NCBI GenBank assembly: GCA_032164245.1
Contig: JAVMKO010000020.1
Location: 7,653,206-7,717,205 of the forward strand
Direction: 5' to 3'
From: Sternotherus odoratus
Taxonomy: Eukaryota > Chordata > Testudines > Kinosternidae
Length of the DNA: 64,000 bases
The position numbers were made by a program, and so were the translations under genes. Below are positions 1 to 10,230 of this stretch, piece after piece (the first letter of the stretch is position 1; the number at the start of each line of letters is the position of its first letter). The notes beneath the pieces are model-generated. The model was not told the origin of the DNA, did not search any database, and worked only from the letters and a program-made list of their open reading frames with translations.

Positions 1-245
1 GTATAAGAGGCCCAGGGAAGGCTCTGGGCTGGACGGCGTGGTTTGGGTTGGTCGGCCGGGTGGGGCCGGCCTGGGGCTCCTCTGGTGGCGGGAGGGCTCA
101 GGGTAACAGCTGGCCCAGGGCTTCTCCAGCTGCGGGAGGGGGAAGAAGCGGGGAGGCTCAGGGCTGTAGCTACTGGGAGGGCACCTGTGGAAGGGGTGGG
201 ATGCGGGGCTAGCCTCCCTGAAGGGGGGGGGGGGGGGCTACCCGC
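1..245. repeat. GC-rich dispersed repeat, truncated by the window edge
   Basis: This GC-rich, CpG-containing block differs sharply from the AT-leaning DNA that follows. It shares short motifs with the GC-rich block at 28655-28945, notably a gaagcgggg segment followed by GGGGCTAGCCTCCC. The two are probably copies of one dispersed family. A 98-codon open frame runs through it, but its product is low in complexity and resembles no known protein, so I do not treat it as a gene. A CpG island cannot be excluded from the sequence alone. Confidence 0.4.
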
Positions 246-282
246 CTCGCTGACCAGAATGCACACACGCACACACACACAC
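223..282. repeat. Poly-G run and CA microsatellite
   Basis: An uninterrupted run of 15 G (223-237) is followed by an interrupted CA repeat (262-282). Simple sequence with no further signal. Confidence 0.85.
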
Positions 283-340
283 CCTCTCTGTGTACTGGAA
301 CCAGGCTCATTCAGGCATCATTGTACGACGATTGTGTAAA

Positions 341-1909
341 AATGGGAATTTAATGAAGAAATCAGATGCACGTTTTCTACCATGGGTTCACTTCTAGGAC
401 AAGCCACAAGTCAAACAAGCTTGACTTGTCTCTACACCATGGGTCTGATTTTGGCCCTGCTCAGTCCTGCCGTCAGACTCTTGGAGCTGCAGTGATTGGA
501 TTGCAGGATCAATTTGTTTGTCCTTTGTTTGGAACTCCCTTCCTCCCCCCCAACACTGTAACTAACCTCTCCTGTATGTAACCTATTTTACTCAGTGCGG
601 CACTGGCTGTAATGGAAAAGATGCTTCTGAAGTACATAGCTTTCAAGTTGTAACAGGGCTTTAGAAGCTACAATAATCTTTTATCAGAGGAATCTATAAA
701 ATAGAAGCCAGCTGAATGTACCAAATATTAGTTTAACTGCCTGTTTACATTTTCACCATAAAAAGAAAAAATATAGTCTATAAAAAGATCTCCTGGAGCA
801 ACACTTAGAATAATAGAGGAGGGGACCTATTGTTTGACCAGACATCATAAATTTAATACAGTTATGTTATTGCCACCCAGGATTTTATTGATTATATTTT
901 TTTCAAGTTACTTATCTAGAAATTTATTGTGTCAGTTCCCAATTTTAGCTTTTTTTAAACTGTGATTTCCAGGAAGAAACTATTAACGAGCTATTATCTG
1001 AGAAGTGGAGGGGGGGGAGGGTGGAAAGGAAGGTGATTTAAATAAAAAGAGAGCTTCGGCTGAACATGTATCAGGATGAGTTACTGGTTTTGAATACCCT
1101 AATGAAGAATAATCTGATGGGAATCTGATGACTGCACCATTTTCACAGATTTCCAGGTTATTTCTGCGAGATGAGTCCCTGTCAGTTCACCCACCTTCTG
1201 CTCACCCATCTTCTTCCCTGGCTAGGGAACAAAAAACAACATTTATAAGAAGTCTGAGTTATGATTGGTCTGCTCTAGAACAGTTCAATTGAATACCGCC
1301 CCTAGAACAGTTGTAGGGCACTGAGGGCTACATCATAAATTTAAGTTCAGCCCTCTGCAACGGGTAGCTTGTAAACCGTGCTGTCCCCTGGGAGGCGCAC
1401 TCATTCAAACATCCCTCAACTCAATTCCTTTCCTGCATCCACCTTGCTCATGGAGGCGGATGATTTACTGCTGACGTGTGGTGACGCAGAAGGGTTTAGG
1501 CCGGTATATTGCATCTATGTCCAGCCATCTCCTTGATATTTGACAAAAGAAACTTGTGTATGGTCCCCACCAAAAGGTAAAAACTATCTGGTTATCATGG
1601 TAATTGTGGGATGTTCGAACGGGAAACGTTTTTAGAGCTAATGTAACAAGTAGAACATTGGTTTCCAGAACTGGTAGAAGTGAGACTTGTCCGCTGAGGC
1701 ACGTGGTTCTTGGAGCGGACTCAATCGACACTGGGAACAATTGTCATCCATGGATCTAACAGAGCCCTGTGTTTACAGGTTGGGGAAGACATTAGGAAAG
1801 ACCACCTCTCCGCTGATTTAATAGCCAGTTGATGCTTAAGCAGCTCAGTCTGCAATGGTTACATTGGTTCTCTTATTCTTACTCTGAATCCTCCTCTTGA
1901 AGTCCTGGG
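341..1909. other. No recognised gene or repeat
   Basis: AT-leaning single-copy-looking DNA. I see no exon, no clear mobile element and no structured repeat, apart from a G-rich purine tract near 1006-1025. Short open frames here have no recognisable similarity. Confidence 0.4.
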
Positions 1910-2366
1910 TAGAGTTAGGCAAAAAATTTCGGACTAAACTTTTTTTCAGCGAAAAAAATGCAGATTTAGCGACACGAAACATTTCATGAATTTGTGTCAG
2001 TTTCCCCAAATTGTTCATTTTGAAAATAAAAACAACAAAATTTCTAAAAGAAAAACCTCAAAACATTTTGTTTAAACATTTGGGAGGAGGGGGGAAGTTG
2101 TAGGTTTGTTTGCTTATTTGGAATGATTTTTCATGTCAAAACTTTCTTTAAATGTATTTTTAAACATTTCAAAAAGGGTCAAAATCAAAAAATATTTCAA
2201 CCTTGTCAAAATGAAACATTTCCCTTGCCCCAGAAATATGAGAAATATTATTTTCTTTTGCTTTTAGATTTTGCTGGAAATTTCCCAAAACATCACTTGG
2301 AAATTTGGTTTTGACACTTTGAAATTGCCAGCGAGCCAAAAAAATTACATTATTTGCCCAGGTCTA
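1910..2366. mobile_element. Non-autonomous DNA transposon (MITE), TAGAGCTGG-end family
   Basis: The left end TAGAGTTAGGCAAAAAATTT is approximately inverted at the right end, whose reverse complement begins TAGACCTGGGCAAATAATG. The interior is AT-rich with many aaaat and tttc tracts and holds no coding sequence. Similar ends and interior texture occur at 20911, 30002 and 48038, which supports one dispersed family. Superfamily is uncertain because no target-site duplication survives. Confidence 0.6.
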
Positions 2367-2708
2367 GTCATGAATTATATTCAAACCCATGGGAATTCTC
2401 ACAGTAGTAAGCCTCTGGCCCATTAGTTTGAGGATCGATCACCTAATGGTGAGAATTAAGTGTTCCAAACAGTGCAACAGTATTGTCTGCTCTTCAGAGG
2501 GCTGTGGAAATGTTAATTTTCTTTAGTTGCCCGCTCAATAAATCACTGATTGTGTGTTCCACTTCCGTAACCATGATAAAGCAGCATGAGTGGAAATTGC
2601 CCAGATACTCCTGTGGATAGTTCCTGGCAGTGAGTGAGAACACATGGCATCTTGACAGAGATCCAAGAAGGAGAAGGGAAAAACAAACAAAGACAACAGC
2701 GTAATCCA

Positions 2709-2805
2709 GATGTGAGAATATAAGGGCAGCCATGCTGGATCAGGCCAATGATCCATTTATGTACTCCAGTATCCTGTATTAGGTGCTTCAGAGGAAGGTG
2801 CAAGA
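2709..2805 (-). mobile_element. Old CR1/L3-clade LINE 3' fragment
   Basis: The segment (gccatgctggatcaggccaa, then a 'ccagtatcctgt' motif, then 'gcttcagaggaaggtgcaag') resembles, in the same orientation, the left part of the old LINE at 57691-57884. Comparison with that copy places the LINE sense strand on the minus strand. It is diverged and carries no open frame. Confidence 0.5.
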
Positions 2806-3937
2806 AAACCCTGTAATGAAAAATTAGGAATTAGCCTTTGACCTTTCTGTTATGACAACTGCAAGGAAGCGATCAGTGCATCTTGACTGGAATTTGGAAT
2901 CTTTTGGTCCAATAATTTTAGGTCACTTTGGCTGACCTGATCCATATTAGAATGAGTAGTCTAGGGATAAATTACCGACCACACAGCCCTCCAGTACTCA
3001 CTACTATCAATCTTTTCTGGATAATGGAGTAAAAGACTAGACTCTTCAAAGAGATTTTACTGTTTTAAATGTAAATGAATGTGAAATATAGGTTGGTGAT
3101 ATTGTAGTCATTGGATTTGGATGCTGAGAATTCAGCATCAATTCAGAAACAGAAGAGTTAGGTATGTTTTGCCAGCCTAAGAAATAGGGCACAAGAGAGC
3201 CATAAAACATATGGCTCTAGTTCCTATTTCATAGTCACTTTAGTAATGATCGTCTAGAGCCATGTCAACACATCCAAATATCATTAGCATCTGTGTTGCC
3301 TAGTAATTGTCCTATCCGGTGTCCTGTATGATGACAGGGTTATCTATCATTAGTTGATTGGTTTTTTTTGGGGGGGGGGGTGCTTTTAAATGTAGTCAGT
3401 GGGAGAAGAGAAGAAACTTTTCAGTTGCTCACACTTTAAACAAGTATCTTGTTAGGCTCAGAAATGCTGCATTTCCCTTATCCACGTTTCCCCAAAAGGA
3501 AGGAGAATTGCTATGCTCAAAAATACAAAGGGAGCTAGTCATTGTGTGTCTGTAATAGGGACAAAATTAGCCTTCATTGGGTATACACTTCTGTATGTTC
3601 CACCATATAAATGTCCAGTTGCTCAACATTATCAACAATTAATGATCTAAATAGGGCTCAGGGAATCCTAGGACACAGAAACTTTCATTGCTAGATTCAA
3701 TCACTGCCAACCTGGGTTGGATTTGAACTGGTGGCAAAGTTCTTCCAGTGTGAGGGCCGTTTTGTGTCAGGTATCTATATATACAACTAACTGGTATTAG
3801 TTGTTGGAAATTAAGGTCCTAATCCAGCTCCTAGAGGAGTCGCTTTCCATTCACTTTCATGGAAGCTGGATCAAGTCCTATACTGGGGTGGAGACATGAA
3901 TCTTCTCTCCTACCCCTAAAAGTTGTATTTTAAGGTG
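2806..3937. other. No recognised gene; short homopolymer runs
   Basis: Nothing assignable apart from a T run followed by an 11-base G run at 3362-3380. Confidence 0.4.
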
Positions 3938-4050
3938 GAGGCCTAATGGGAACACTTGCACTGCAGCTGGCTGGGTCGACACTTGAAATGCTATAGCACC
4001 ACCACTCTAGTGATCTACAACCCATCCTGGACAATAATCCCTCACAGGCC

Positions 4051-4647
4051 TTGGGAGGAAGGCCAATCCTGGCACACAGCCAACCCACTAACCTTAAGCA
4101 GATTCTCACCAGCAACAGCACACCATGCCGTAATAACTCCTACTCAGGAACCAATCCATGCAACAAACCTCGATGCCAACTCTGCCCACATATCTACACC
4201 AGCAACACCATCACAGAACCTAACCAGATCAGCCACACCATCACTGGTTCATTCACCTGCACATCTACCAATGTCATATATGCCATTATATGCCACCAAT
4301 GTCCCTCTGCTATGTACATCGGCCAAACTGGACAGTCCCTACGAAAAAGGATAAATGGACACAAATCAGATATCAGGAATGGCAATATACAAAAACCTGT
4401 AGGAGAACATTTCAACCTGCCTGGACACACAATTACAGATTTAAGTGTCACCATACTGCAGCAAAAAAACTTCAAGACCAGACTGCAAAGAGAAACTGCA
4501 GAGCTGCAATTCATTTGCAAATTTGACACAATCAGTCTGGGATTGAACAAAGATCTTGAATGGCTTGCTAATTACAAAAACAGCTTCTCCTCTCTCAGAG
4601 TTCACACCTCCAATTCAGCTGCTAGAAGAATACCTCACCCTCCCTGA
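4051..4647 (+). pseudogene. GIY-YIG endonuclease domain of a Penelope-like element (remnant)
   Basis: The 198-residue frame carries the landmarks of a Penelope-type GIY-YIG endonuclease, which nicks target DNA during retrotransposition. A cysteine cluster CNKPRCQLC at residues 37-45, with C26 before it, fits the zinc-binding linker found in some Penelope-like clades. VIY at 75-77 replaces the first GIY tripeptide. YIG at 89-91 is intact and is followed by GQTGQSLRKR, giving the conserved arginine, then H104, and E119 as the likely catalytic glutamate. Only the glycine of the first motif is replaced. The Met at 4051 is not a real start: the domain belongs to the end of a longer polyprotein whose N-terminal reverse transcriptase is absent, and upstream similarity lies in another frame. 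It ends at an in-frame stop at 4645-4647. The domain call is secure; expression is unlikely. Confidence 0.82.
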
Positions 4648-4754
4648 TTTGAGATAACAAGCTGGTTCAGCCTGATTGGACTAAACTTGTTACCTCCTAC
4701 CTGGTTCTTGCCTACTTATCTATACCTGCTCCTGGACGCTTCCACCACTTGCAT

Positions 4755-4790
4755 CCGACGAAGTGGGTATTAGCCCACGAAAAGTTATGC
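4755..4790 (+). ncRNA. Decayed hammerhead-ribozyme-like motif of the Penelope element
   Basis: CCGACGA (4755-4761) stands where a hammerhead has CUGANGA. It is followed by one extra A, a hairpin GTGGGT/GCCCAC (4763-4768 with 4773-4778), then GAAA (4779-4782) and a short AGTTATGC stretch. The U-to-C change at the second core position and loss of stem III pairing predict an inactive ribozyme. Comparison with the better preserved copy at 37138-37173 on the minus strand supports the reading. Hammerhead motifs are known in Penelope-like elements. Confidence 0.5.
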
Positions 4791-5355
4791 TTCAGTACTT
4801 TAGTTAGTCTTTAAGGTGCCACAGGACTCTTTGTTACCTCTGCTATTCCAGACTAACACGGCTACCTCTCTGATTCTTGACTTCAGTGTAGACACTACGT
4901 ATGCCAATGGTATTCCACCTCCTCAAAAGTCAGAAACCAATGTTGACCTAGCTATCTCCTCTCAGGGTGGAGGATTACCCGTCGACGTAGGAAGTGAGAT
5001 AGGCATCGAGAGATTGCAATTTGCCCAAGGTTACATAGGTAGTCTGTGCCGGAGACAAGAGCTGATCTCATATCTCATGAGACCCAGTCTACTGCCTAAA
5101 CCACAAGACCATATATCAATCTAAGCATCCTTTCAACCTATGGGGTTCACCTATTAAATGCTTATAATGAACCACTCACATATTTGTGATCTACAAAGAA
5201 TTATTCACAAAGTATTCAGTGAATCATTTTTAATAGTGAATAATTTCTACAAAATTGTAAACGGCTGATAGAAAATGTAACTAAATCTGCTAAGTGTCTT
5301 CCTTTGAATTATTCCCCATTTCCACCATCAACATTCATGACAGAAAATTGACTTA

Positions 5356-5636
5356 GGGTACATCTATACTACCCACCAATGGGCAGGTAGTGTTTGATGT
5401 ATCGGGGATTGATTTATTGTGTCTCATCTAGATGCAACAAATTGATCCCCGAATTGACTCTGGAACTCCATTTCAGCAATAGAAGGAAGCAGAGTTGAGG
5501 GGGAGTGGCAGTGGTCAACTCGCCGCCATGAGGACGGCTAGATACGTCGTCCTGGGATACTGCGACTTCAGCTACGCTATTTGCATAGCTGAAGTTGCAT
5601 ATCTTAAGTTGACCCTCCACCCCCAGTATAGCCCAG
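5356..5636. mobile_element. Harbinger-like MITE, copy 1
   Basis: The element is flanked by TTA on both sides (5353-5355 and 5637-5639). Its ends are approximately inverted (GGGTACATCTATACT at the left; the reverse complement of the right end reads CTGGGCTATACT). Near the right end is a hairpin, cttcagctacgct / agctgaagttgc, shared with copies at 10662-10966 and 62266-62545. A three-base TTA target fits PIF/Harbinger transposons. There is no transposase, so it would have needed one in trans. The inverted ends and the common hairpin make the family call firm; the superfamily is an inference. Confidence 0.7.
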
Positions 5637-5708
5637 TTATAATGGTAGAAGTCTTTCCAAGGAGGAGAACTCTATCAAGATTCTATGCATTTCTTAAACC
5701 TTCAGTTT

Positions 5709-5790
5709 AGGCTGGGATTTTCAAAGGAGCCTAAGAGACTTAGACACCCAACTCCCATTGCATTTGAGTTTGAAAATTAGATACATTTGA
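5709..5790. repeat. Fold-back repeat, 'gattttcaaaggagcctaag' family
   Basis: Contains gggattttcaaaggagccta, a central cccaactcccattg and a tttgaaaat segment near the other end, the layout of a short palindromic repeat that I know as abundant in turtle DNA. Related but diverged copies may lie at 38341-38431 and 45693-45784. Confidence 0.4.
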
Positions 5791-6308
5791 AAATTCCAGA
5801 CTTAATGGGGTTTTTTTTAATTAAATATTCTAAATTGGAGAAAGACCGTGGCATATGCACTAATGTATGATCACTTGTTTTAAAGTACTCATAGTCCGAA
5901 GGAGATGTCAGATCCAGTGCCTATTGCTTTTCCAACCCAGACTGGTATAAAGTTTTAGTTATCTAGTGTATTTCAGCACTGGGTGGGTTAATATGAGAGC
6001 TTGCAGGCTGTTGGCTTTTTTTCTGAGGTGTGCTCCTGCTCTGTTTCCCAGTTCAATTTTGCTGATGTAATATCTCCCATAAATCGAGAGATAAGAGCTT
6101 GGGTACGGTGTGTCCTTTTGATACATTTATTGTGATTCCTCAGAGAACAAGCTAGTATTGTACTTCAGCATCGTTACATTTGTGGCCTGCTCTCTAAATA
6201 AGAGGGACAAGTCGTATGGCTGGATACGTGACTAGATGTTTATTTTCTATAGTAGGTGATGTTTATCTCGGAACTCAGTAAATATCAAATAGATGAACTA
6301 AATATTTA

Positions 6309-6395
6309 GGGTCCGATTCTCAGCTTGTATAAACCCGTCTGGGTCCAGTGAGATCAGTGCAGCTGTGGCAATTTACACCTGCTGAGGATCTGGTC
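6309..6395. repeat. Short fold-back (palindromic) repeat
   Basis: The left end gtccgattctcagcttgtataaa is approximately inverted at the right (tttacacctgctgaggatctgg). It is a non-coding palindromic MITE. Related fragments with 'gctggtgtaactgagagcagaa'-like ends are visible near 6825-6862, 7786-7858 and 13855-13882. Confidence 0.5.
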
Positions 6396-6655
6396 TGCAA
6401 CACTGGAATCTTCCCTATCTTAACATCAGGAGTTACCCCCCCAGGGCATATTTTAGGAAGTACATATTGGGTTCCCTATAAGGATTTACATAAGAGTGTT
6501 TTAATCTCTTCCATCCTGGTGCTTTAAAGTTTGTCTGAAAAGCAGCTCTGTAAAATTGTCGTCAGGTTGGGAGGGGTGGGCGTGTCTACATTGGAGGCAT
6601 CTCCCGTTATTGAACGTATCCATTACTGCTTGAGTTCTTCAGTTTCAAATCTGGC

Positions 6656-6720
6656 TTCCACTGTGCTAGGTGCTGTACAAACATATCGTGGGCAAAAGAA
6701 CCTTTGCTGAAGAGCTAATT
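6656..6720 (-). mobile_element. SINE 3'-end fragment
   Basis: The segment 'tgtgctaggtgctgtacaaa' followed by a degenerate 'aaagagct' stretch is the antisense 3' portion of the MIR-like SINEs at 36385-36758 and 55405-55545. Confidence 0.5.
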
Positions 6721-6988
6721 AGGACTGCAGACCACACATACACAGTGTACTAAGGGCTTTTTCTGCATACACATAAGAGGAATAACATTCTGTGGGCTAT
6801 GTTTTATCCTGTGTCCCATTTTCACTTCTCTCTGCTGGTGTAACTGAGAGCAGAACTTGATTCTGCAGCTGTAAAGTTAGGCCTTGTCTACTTGTTTCAG
6901 CCACCAGTGACCAGCCAGAGCTACAGCTGCAGCAGCCTTAATGTAAACAGGGGAAAGCTCCTATTTACATGACTGCTTGCACCCCAGG

Positions 6989-7112
6989 GAGGGTGACCAG
7001 ACAGCAACTGTGAAAAATCGGGAAAGGGGTTGGGGGTTAATAGGAGCTTATACAAGAAAAAGACTCAAACATTGGGACTCTCTCTATAAAATCGGGACAT
7101 CTGGTCACCCTA
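6989..7112. mobile_element. TA-target MITE (Tc1/mariner-like), copy A
   Basis: Left end AGGGTGACCAG and right end CTGGTCACCCT are perfect inverted repeats over 11 bp. The interior contains aaaaatcgggaaaggggttg, aataggagcttata and tctataaaatcgggacat, all matched in altered form in the copy at 9753-9873. The short length and lack of coding sequence mark it as non-autonomous. The flanking TA is preserved only on the right. Confidence 0.7.
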
Positions 7113-8648
7113 CTCCCAGGGTAAATTGCACTCGTGCAAATCAGTTTCTGGAAGATTATCTTGTCTACTCTAGGGTTTGCATGGGTGCCTGTCCACCCCT
7201 GACTGAAATAGAGCAAAACGTGGCCTTTGTTACAAAATCTGCTGTTGATGCATGAGCCAGAATCTAATCGAACTCACCCTTCTATTGTTCTGCTACCTCC
7301 GCGGTACTAACAGGTAGGAAAACGTCATCACAGTTTATATTTGGTTTTTGCACTAAAGAACTAGGACACTGACTCCACACAAGCTGTTAGGTAATGAAGG
7401 CCCCATGTTTACACGGACCTTTTCCGACCATAACAGAACTTTGAGGAATTACAGTTCAGTGCAAAACCGAATGTGGGAGTGTTTGAGGAGCCCTGCATGG
7501 CAGAGCAGTAGATCTGGGTTGTTTTCATTAGGCGTAAGGAATGCAGCAGGGAGGCAGAGTAACACTCAACAGAACTTCATTAAACACATTGGGAGATCAG
7601 TGTTATGTGCTGAGGCTCTATTGTTTATCTGGCAAGTATGTGGCCCCCGTCTGCATTCCTAAGCTTGTGGACCTTCAGCAATCTAGGTCCCTCCTGAAAC
7701 CTGACTGGTTTTCTTCAGTTCCACTCACCATACTCTACTGGCAATGATTTGTACAGCTTAATAGCCAAGTTGACTCTACCAGATGGCTACTTATGACTTC
7801 AGTAGAGCTACTGCTGATTTAGACTGGTGTCACTGAGAGCAGAATCTGATCCTAAATAAATAATGGGATTCTCTCTCTCTCTTTTTCAAATAATTGTGAG
7901 AGGTGGGAACCCAAAGGAGCTTAATCCCATTTTGTGAAGGTTTAAAAAAAATACTTTAAATGAATTCCATCTCTTCCAAAATGTATGTGCTATTTTGTGT
8001 CTTAGCAGGAATGGTTATTCCTATGGTAACATATTCTCCTCTTGTGGGTTTTATTTTGTACCCATAAGTGAGTAAATATTGTAGCATTTACTGTGGTATT
8101 GATTAGTTTCTTTGAAGCAAGTAAATGGAATTGGAAAGTTATCTTACTGACAACATAAATATTCATATGAACAAAAGACAGATATTAAGCGGAGTACACA
8201 CATTCCCTGGACATGCATCACAAGCTGAGCTTTTGTACTGCTATTATTATATAGGGACACATTTTGGGGGATAAGACAACCTTAAAAGTTCAGAAGTCTG
8301 CCTTGCATGAGGGTGGAACAGTCTACTGGCCTGATTCATCCCCGTGTCACTCCAGTGGAATGACGGGGTGTGAGTCCAATAGAATTGGCGCTCTAACCAT
8401 TGTAAAAAACAAGTGCAATGCAGTGGTGAATCAGGCAGAGATGTTTCACCCCTCCCTGATGATCTGCAGCCCTAGTCACCCTCAATTTCCTGGTCATGGT
8501 TTTAAAATGTTCAGTCTGTATATTTAGCTGAAATTAATTCAAATTATCCAAAAATCTTCCATGTGCAGTTAGTCCAAGAATTTCAGGAGTGACTAGTGAT
8601 TTTTTTCAGAGGGGGAGCTTTAGAGTTTTGGTTTTGGTTTTTGGTGGG
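7113..8648. other. No recognised gene; scattered short repeat fragments
   Basis: A fragment resembling the fold-back repeats lies at 7786-7858 ('actggtgtcactgagagcag'). A CT-rich tract lies at 7870-7885. Otherwise nothing is assignable, and the open frames here have no visible homology. Confidence 0.4.
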
Positions 8649-8737
8649 GCCACTTGACACCTCAAAGGGGCTTGATTTTCAGTGGGTGGGTGCTCAGGTC
8701 TTTCTGAAAATCATGCTCCTCTAACGTGTCAAGTTGG
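8649..8737. repeat. Fold-back repeat with 34-bp arms
   Basis: The arm 8649-8682 (gccacttgacacc...tgattttcag) is inverted at 8704-8737 (ctgaaaatca...gtgtcaagttgg) with several mismatches and a 21-base loop. Such elements are common in sauropsid DNA as miniature inverted-repeat elements. Confidence 0.7.
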
Positions 8738-9394
8738 GGCACCAAAAAAAAAGGAATACCATCCTTTTCTCTCCCCCCAATCACTCTGGTGACTGTTAAA
8801 AACCTTGACTGTAGGCTAGAAATCTGATAAGAACAGACCCAAACCAAAACATGACAGCTTCAAATGTTGGGCAAGTCTGAATACATATTCAAACTTAAAT
8901 TGCAGCCCAGGATACCTCTGCTTTCCTATGCATTAGAGAAACAGACATATGGCTACACAAGGGCTGACTGTTGGGACAAAAATCAACGTCGTGTTTCTAT
9001 AGTTTGCGTACGATTTTTCAGATCCTCACTCTCAAACATACAGTTGCTATGCTTTATTTATTTCCTGTGCTTAGCATTAAACAGTCCCTGGATATTCATT
9101 GCACCACTATGAAAAATGAATTTAATTGATTAATGAAGTCCTGGGTTGCCATCACTACCTATCCATCTATCAGCTTTCAGTCTGTACAGATGCATAGCCA
9201 AAGGACAAAATTTTCCATTATTCACCAGTTCCCTTGCAGTCTGATAACTGTCCCTTGCTATGTAGGAAAGACTCAGAGTTTATATCATTGTTGACCTTAT
9301 AAATAATGTGTAAGGTTGTAAAGCAAAGTCTGTGTCTATTGTATTTTGCAGTTATACCCCTGTAATAGCAGGACAGCTAAAACATTGTGTAACC

Positions 9395-9520
9395 CACACA
9401 CTGCCTGTGTGGTGTTCTGTCGCCCTCTAGAGGCACCAAGACCACTTACAGATTAATGAGTCGGCTACAGCTTTAGCTAAGAGCTTATGTCCCATTGAAG
9501 GGGCAAGCAGGCACATCAGA
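9395..9520 (+). repeat. Fragment of the repeat family also at 10043-10230
   Basis: The 5' part (gtaacccacaca...tgtggtgttctgtcgcc, then ctctagaggcacc) aligns with gtaacccacaccc...tgtggtgctcctt, then tctaatggtgtcta, at about 10040-10088. Both then contain gtggcta/agctaagagagc-like sequence. Probably two diverged copies of one SINE family 650 bp apart. Confidence 0.4.
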
Positions 9521-9627
9521 GAAAGGAAAAGCTTTTGTTGTTGATTCACACCAGGTGGGCACTGCAGAAGAAATGAGTCTTGAGGAAGATTTTAAAGAGG
9601 AGAAAGTGGTTTGGCAAATTAGGACAG

Positions 9628-9900
9628 GGAGGCAGTGTAGCCCATTGGGTAGAGTCCTAGACTGGGTGTCCTGACTTTGCCACAGACCTGCTGTGTTGCC
9701 CTGGGCAAGTCACCTCACGTCTCTGCCTCGTTTTCCCCATCTGTAAACCAGGTAGGGTGACCAGATAGCAAGTGTGAAATTTTGGACGGAGGTTGAGGGT
9801 AATAGGCGCCTATAGAAGAAAATGCCCCAAATATCAGGACAGTCCCTATAAAATAGGGCATCTGGTCACCCTAAAAGCAGGGGAAATAAGGACCTTCCTT
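9628..9900 (+). mobile_element. MIR-like tRNA-derived SINE interrupted by a MITE
   Basis: The SINE is recognised from 'gggtagagtcctagactggg', 'gctgtgttgccctgggcaag' and 'tcgttttccccatctgtaaa'. It is split at 9752/9874 by the 121-bp MITE at 9753-9873 and resumes with 'gcaggggaaataaggacctt'. The interruption means the SINE is older than the MITE. Orientation follows the tRNA-like head to the left. Confidence 0.65.
9753..9873. mobile_element. TA-target MITE (Tc1/mariner-like), copy B, inside a SINE
   Basis: TAGGGTGACCAGAT at the left and ATCTGGTCACCCTA at the right form a near-complete inverted repeat with TA at both outer edges, as expected for a TA target duplication. It matches the copy at 6989-7112 throughout in the same orientation. 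Confidence 0.75.
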
Positions 9901-10042
9901 GATAATGCACTATAGAGCCAAGCATCAACAATCATGGTTAGGAATCATCTTCCAGCAGGCCACCGGAACACACACAGCTGAAGCTGAACCAGACGCAATT
10001 GCATATTTATCTAATAGCATTTGGTGCAAGTTTGGCCATGTA

Positions 10043-10230
10043 ACCCACACCCGCTCAGTGTGGTGCTCCTTCCTCTAATGGTGTCTAGGCCGCATTCTGA
10101 AGATGATGAGCCTGCTGCGTGCGTGGCTAAGAGAGCTCAGTCTTCAGGTCCTGCATTTCGATCCCGAGGTCCCAAGATCAGTCCCTATTGCTGATGACGC
10201 ACCCAAGGAGGTGGTGTTACGTGGGCAGGA
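10043..10230 (+). mobile_element. tRNA-derived SINE fragment with A- and B-box-like sequences
   Basis: TGGCTAAGAGAG at 10124-10135 fits an RNA polymerase III A box. TTTCGATCC at 10156-10164 differs from the B-box consensus GTTCGATCC at one base. A leading segment resembles 9395-9480. The boxes are about 20 bases apart, closer than in a tRNA gene, so this is a decayed tRNA-like repeat rather than a functional tRNA. Confidence 0.45.

Larger units (their letters stand above)
3938..4877 (+). mobile_element. Penelope-like retroelement, 5'-truncated
   Basis: The copy keeps the C-terminal GIY-YIG endonuclease region (4051-4647), a roughly 100-bp 3' non-coding stretch, a hammerhead-like motif (4755-4790) and a 3' terminal segment ending near 4877 with 'ctacctctctgattctt'. 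The reverse transcriptase that precedes the endonuclease in Penelope-like elements is missing, so this is a truncated copy. The residues just upstream of 4051 continue in another frame (around 3956-4060), which indicates a frameshift. The 3' terminal segment recurs, rearranged, at 37053-37257. Boundaries are approximate and I found no clear target-site duplication. Confidence 0.8.

Noticed and set aside
10124..10164. Possible functional tRNA gene
   Set aside because: A- and B-box-like sequences are too close and no cloverleaf could be folded by eye; a decayed tRNA-derived SINE is more likely.
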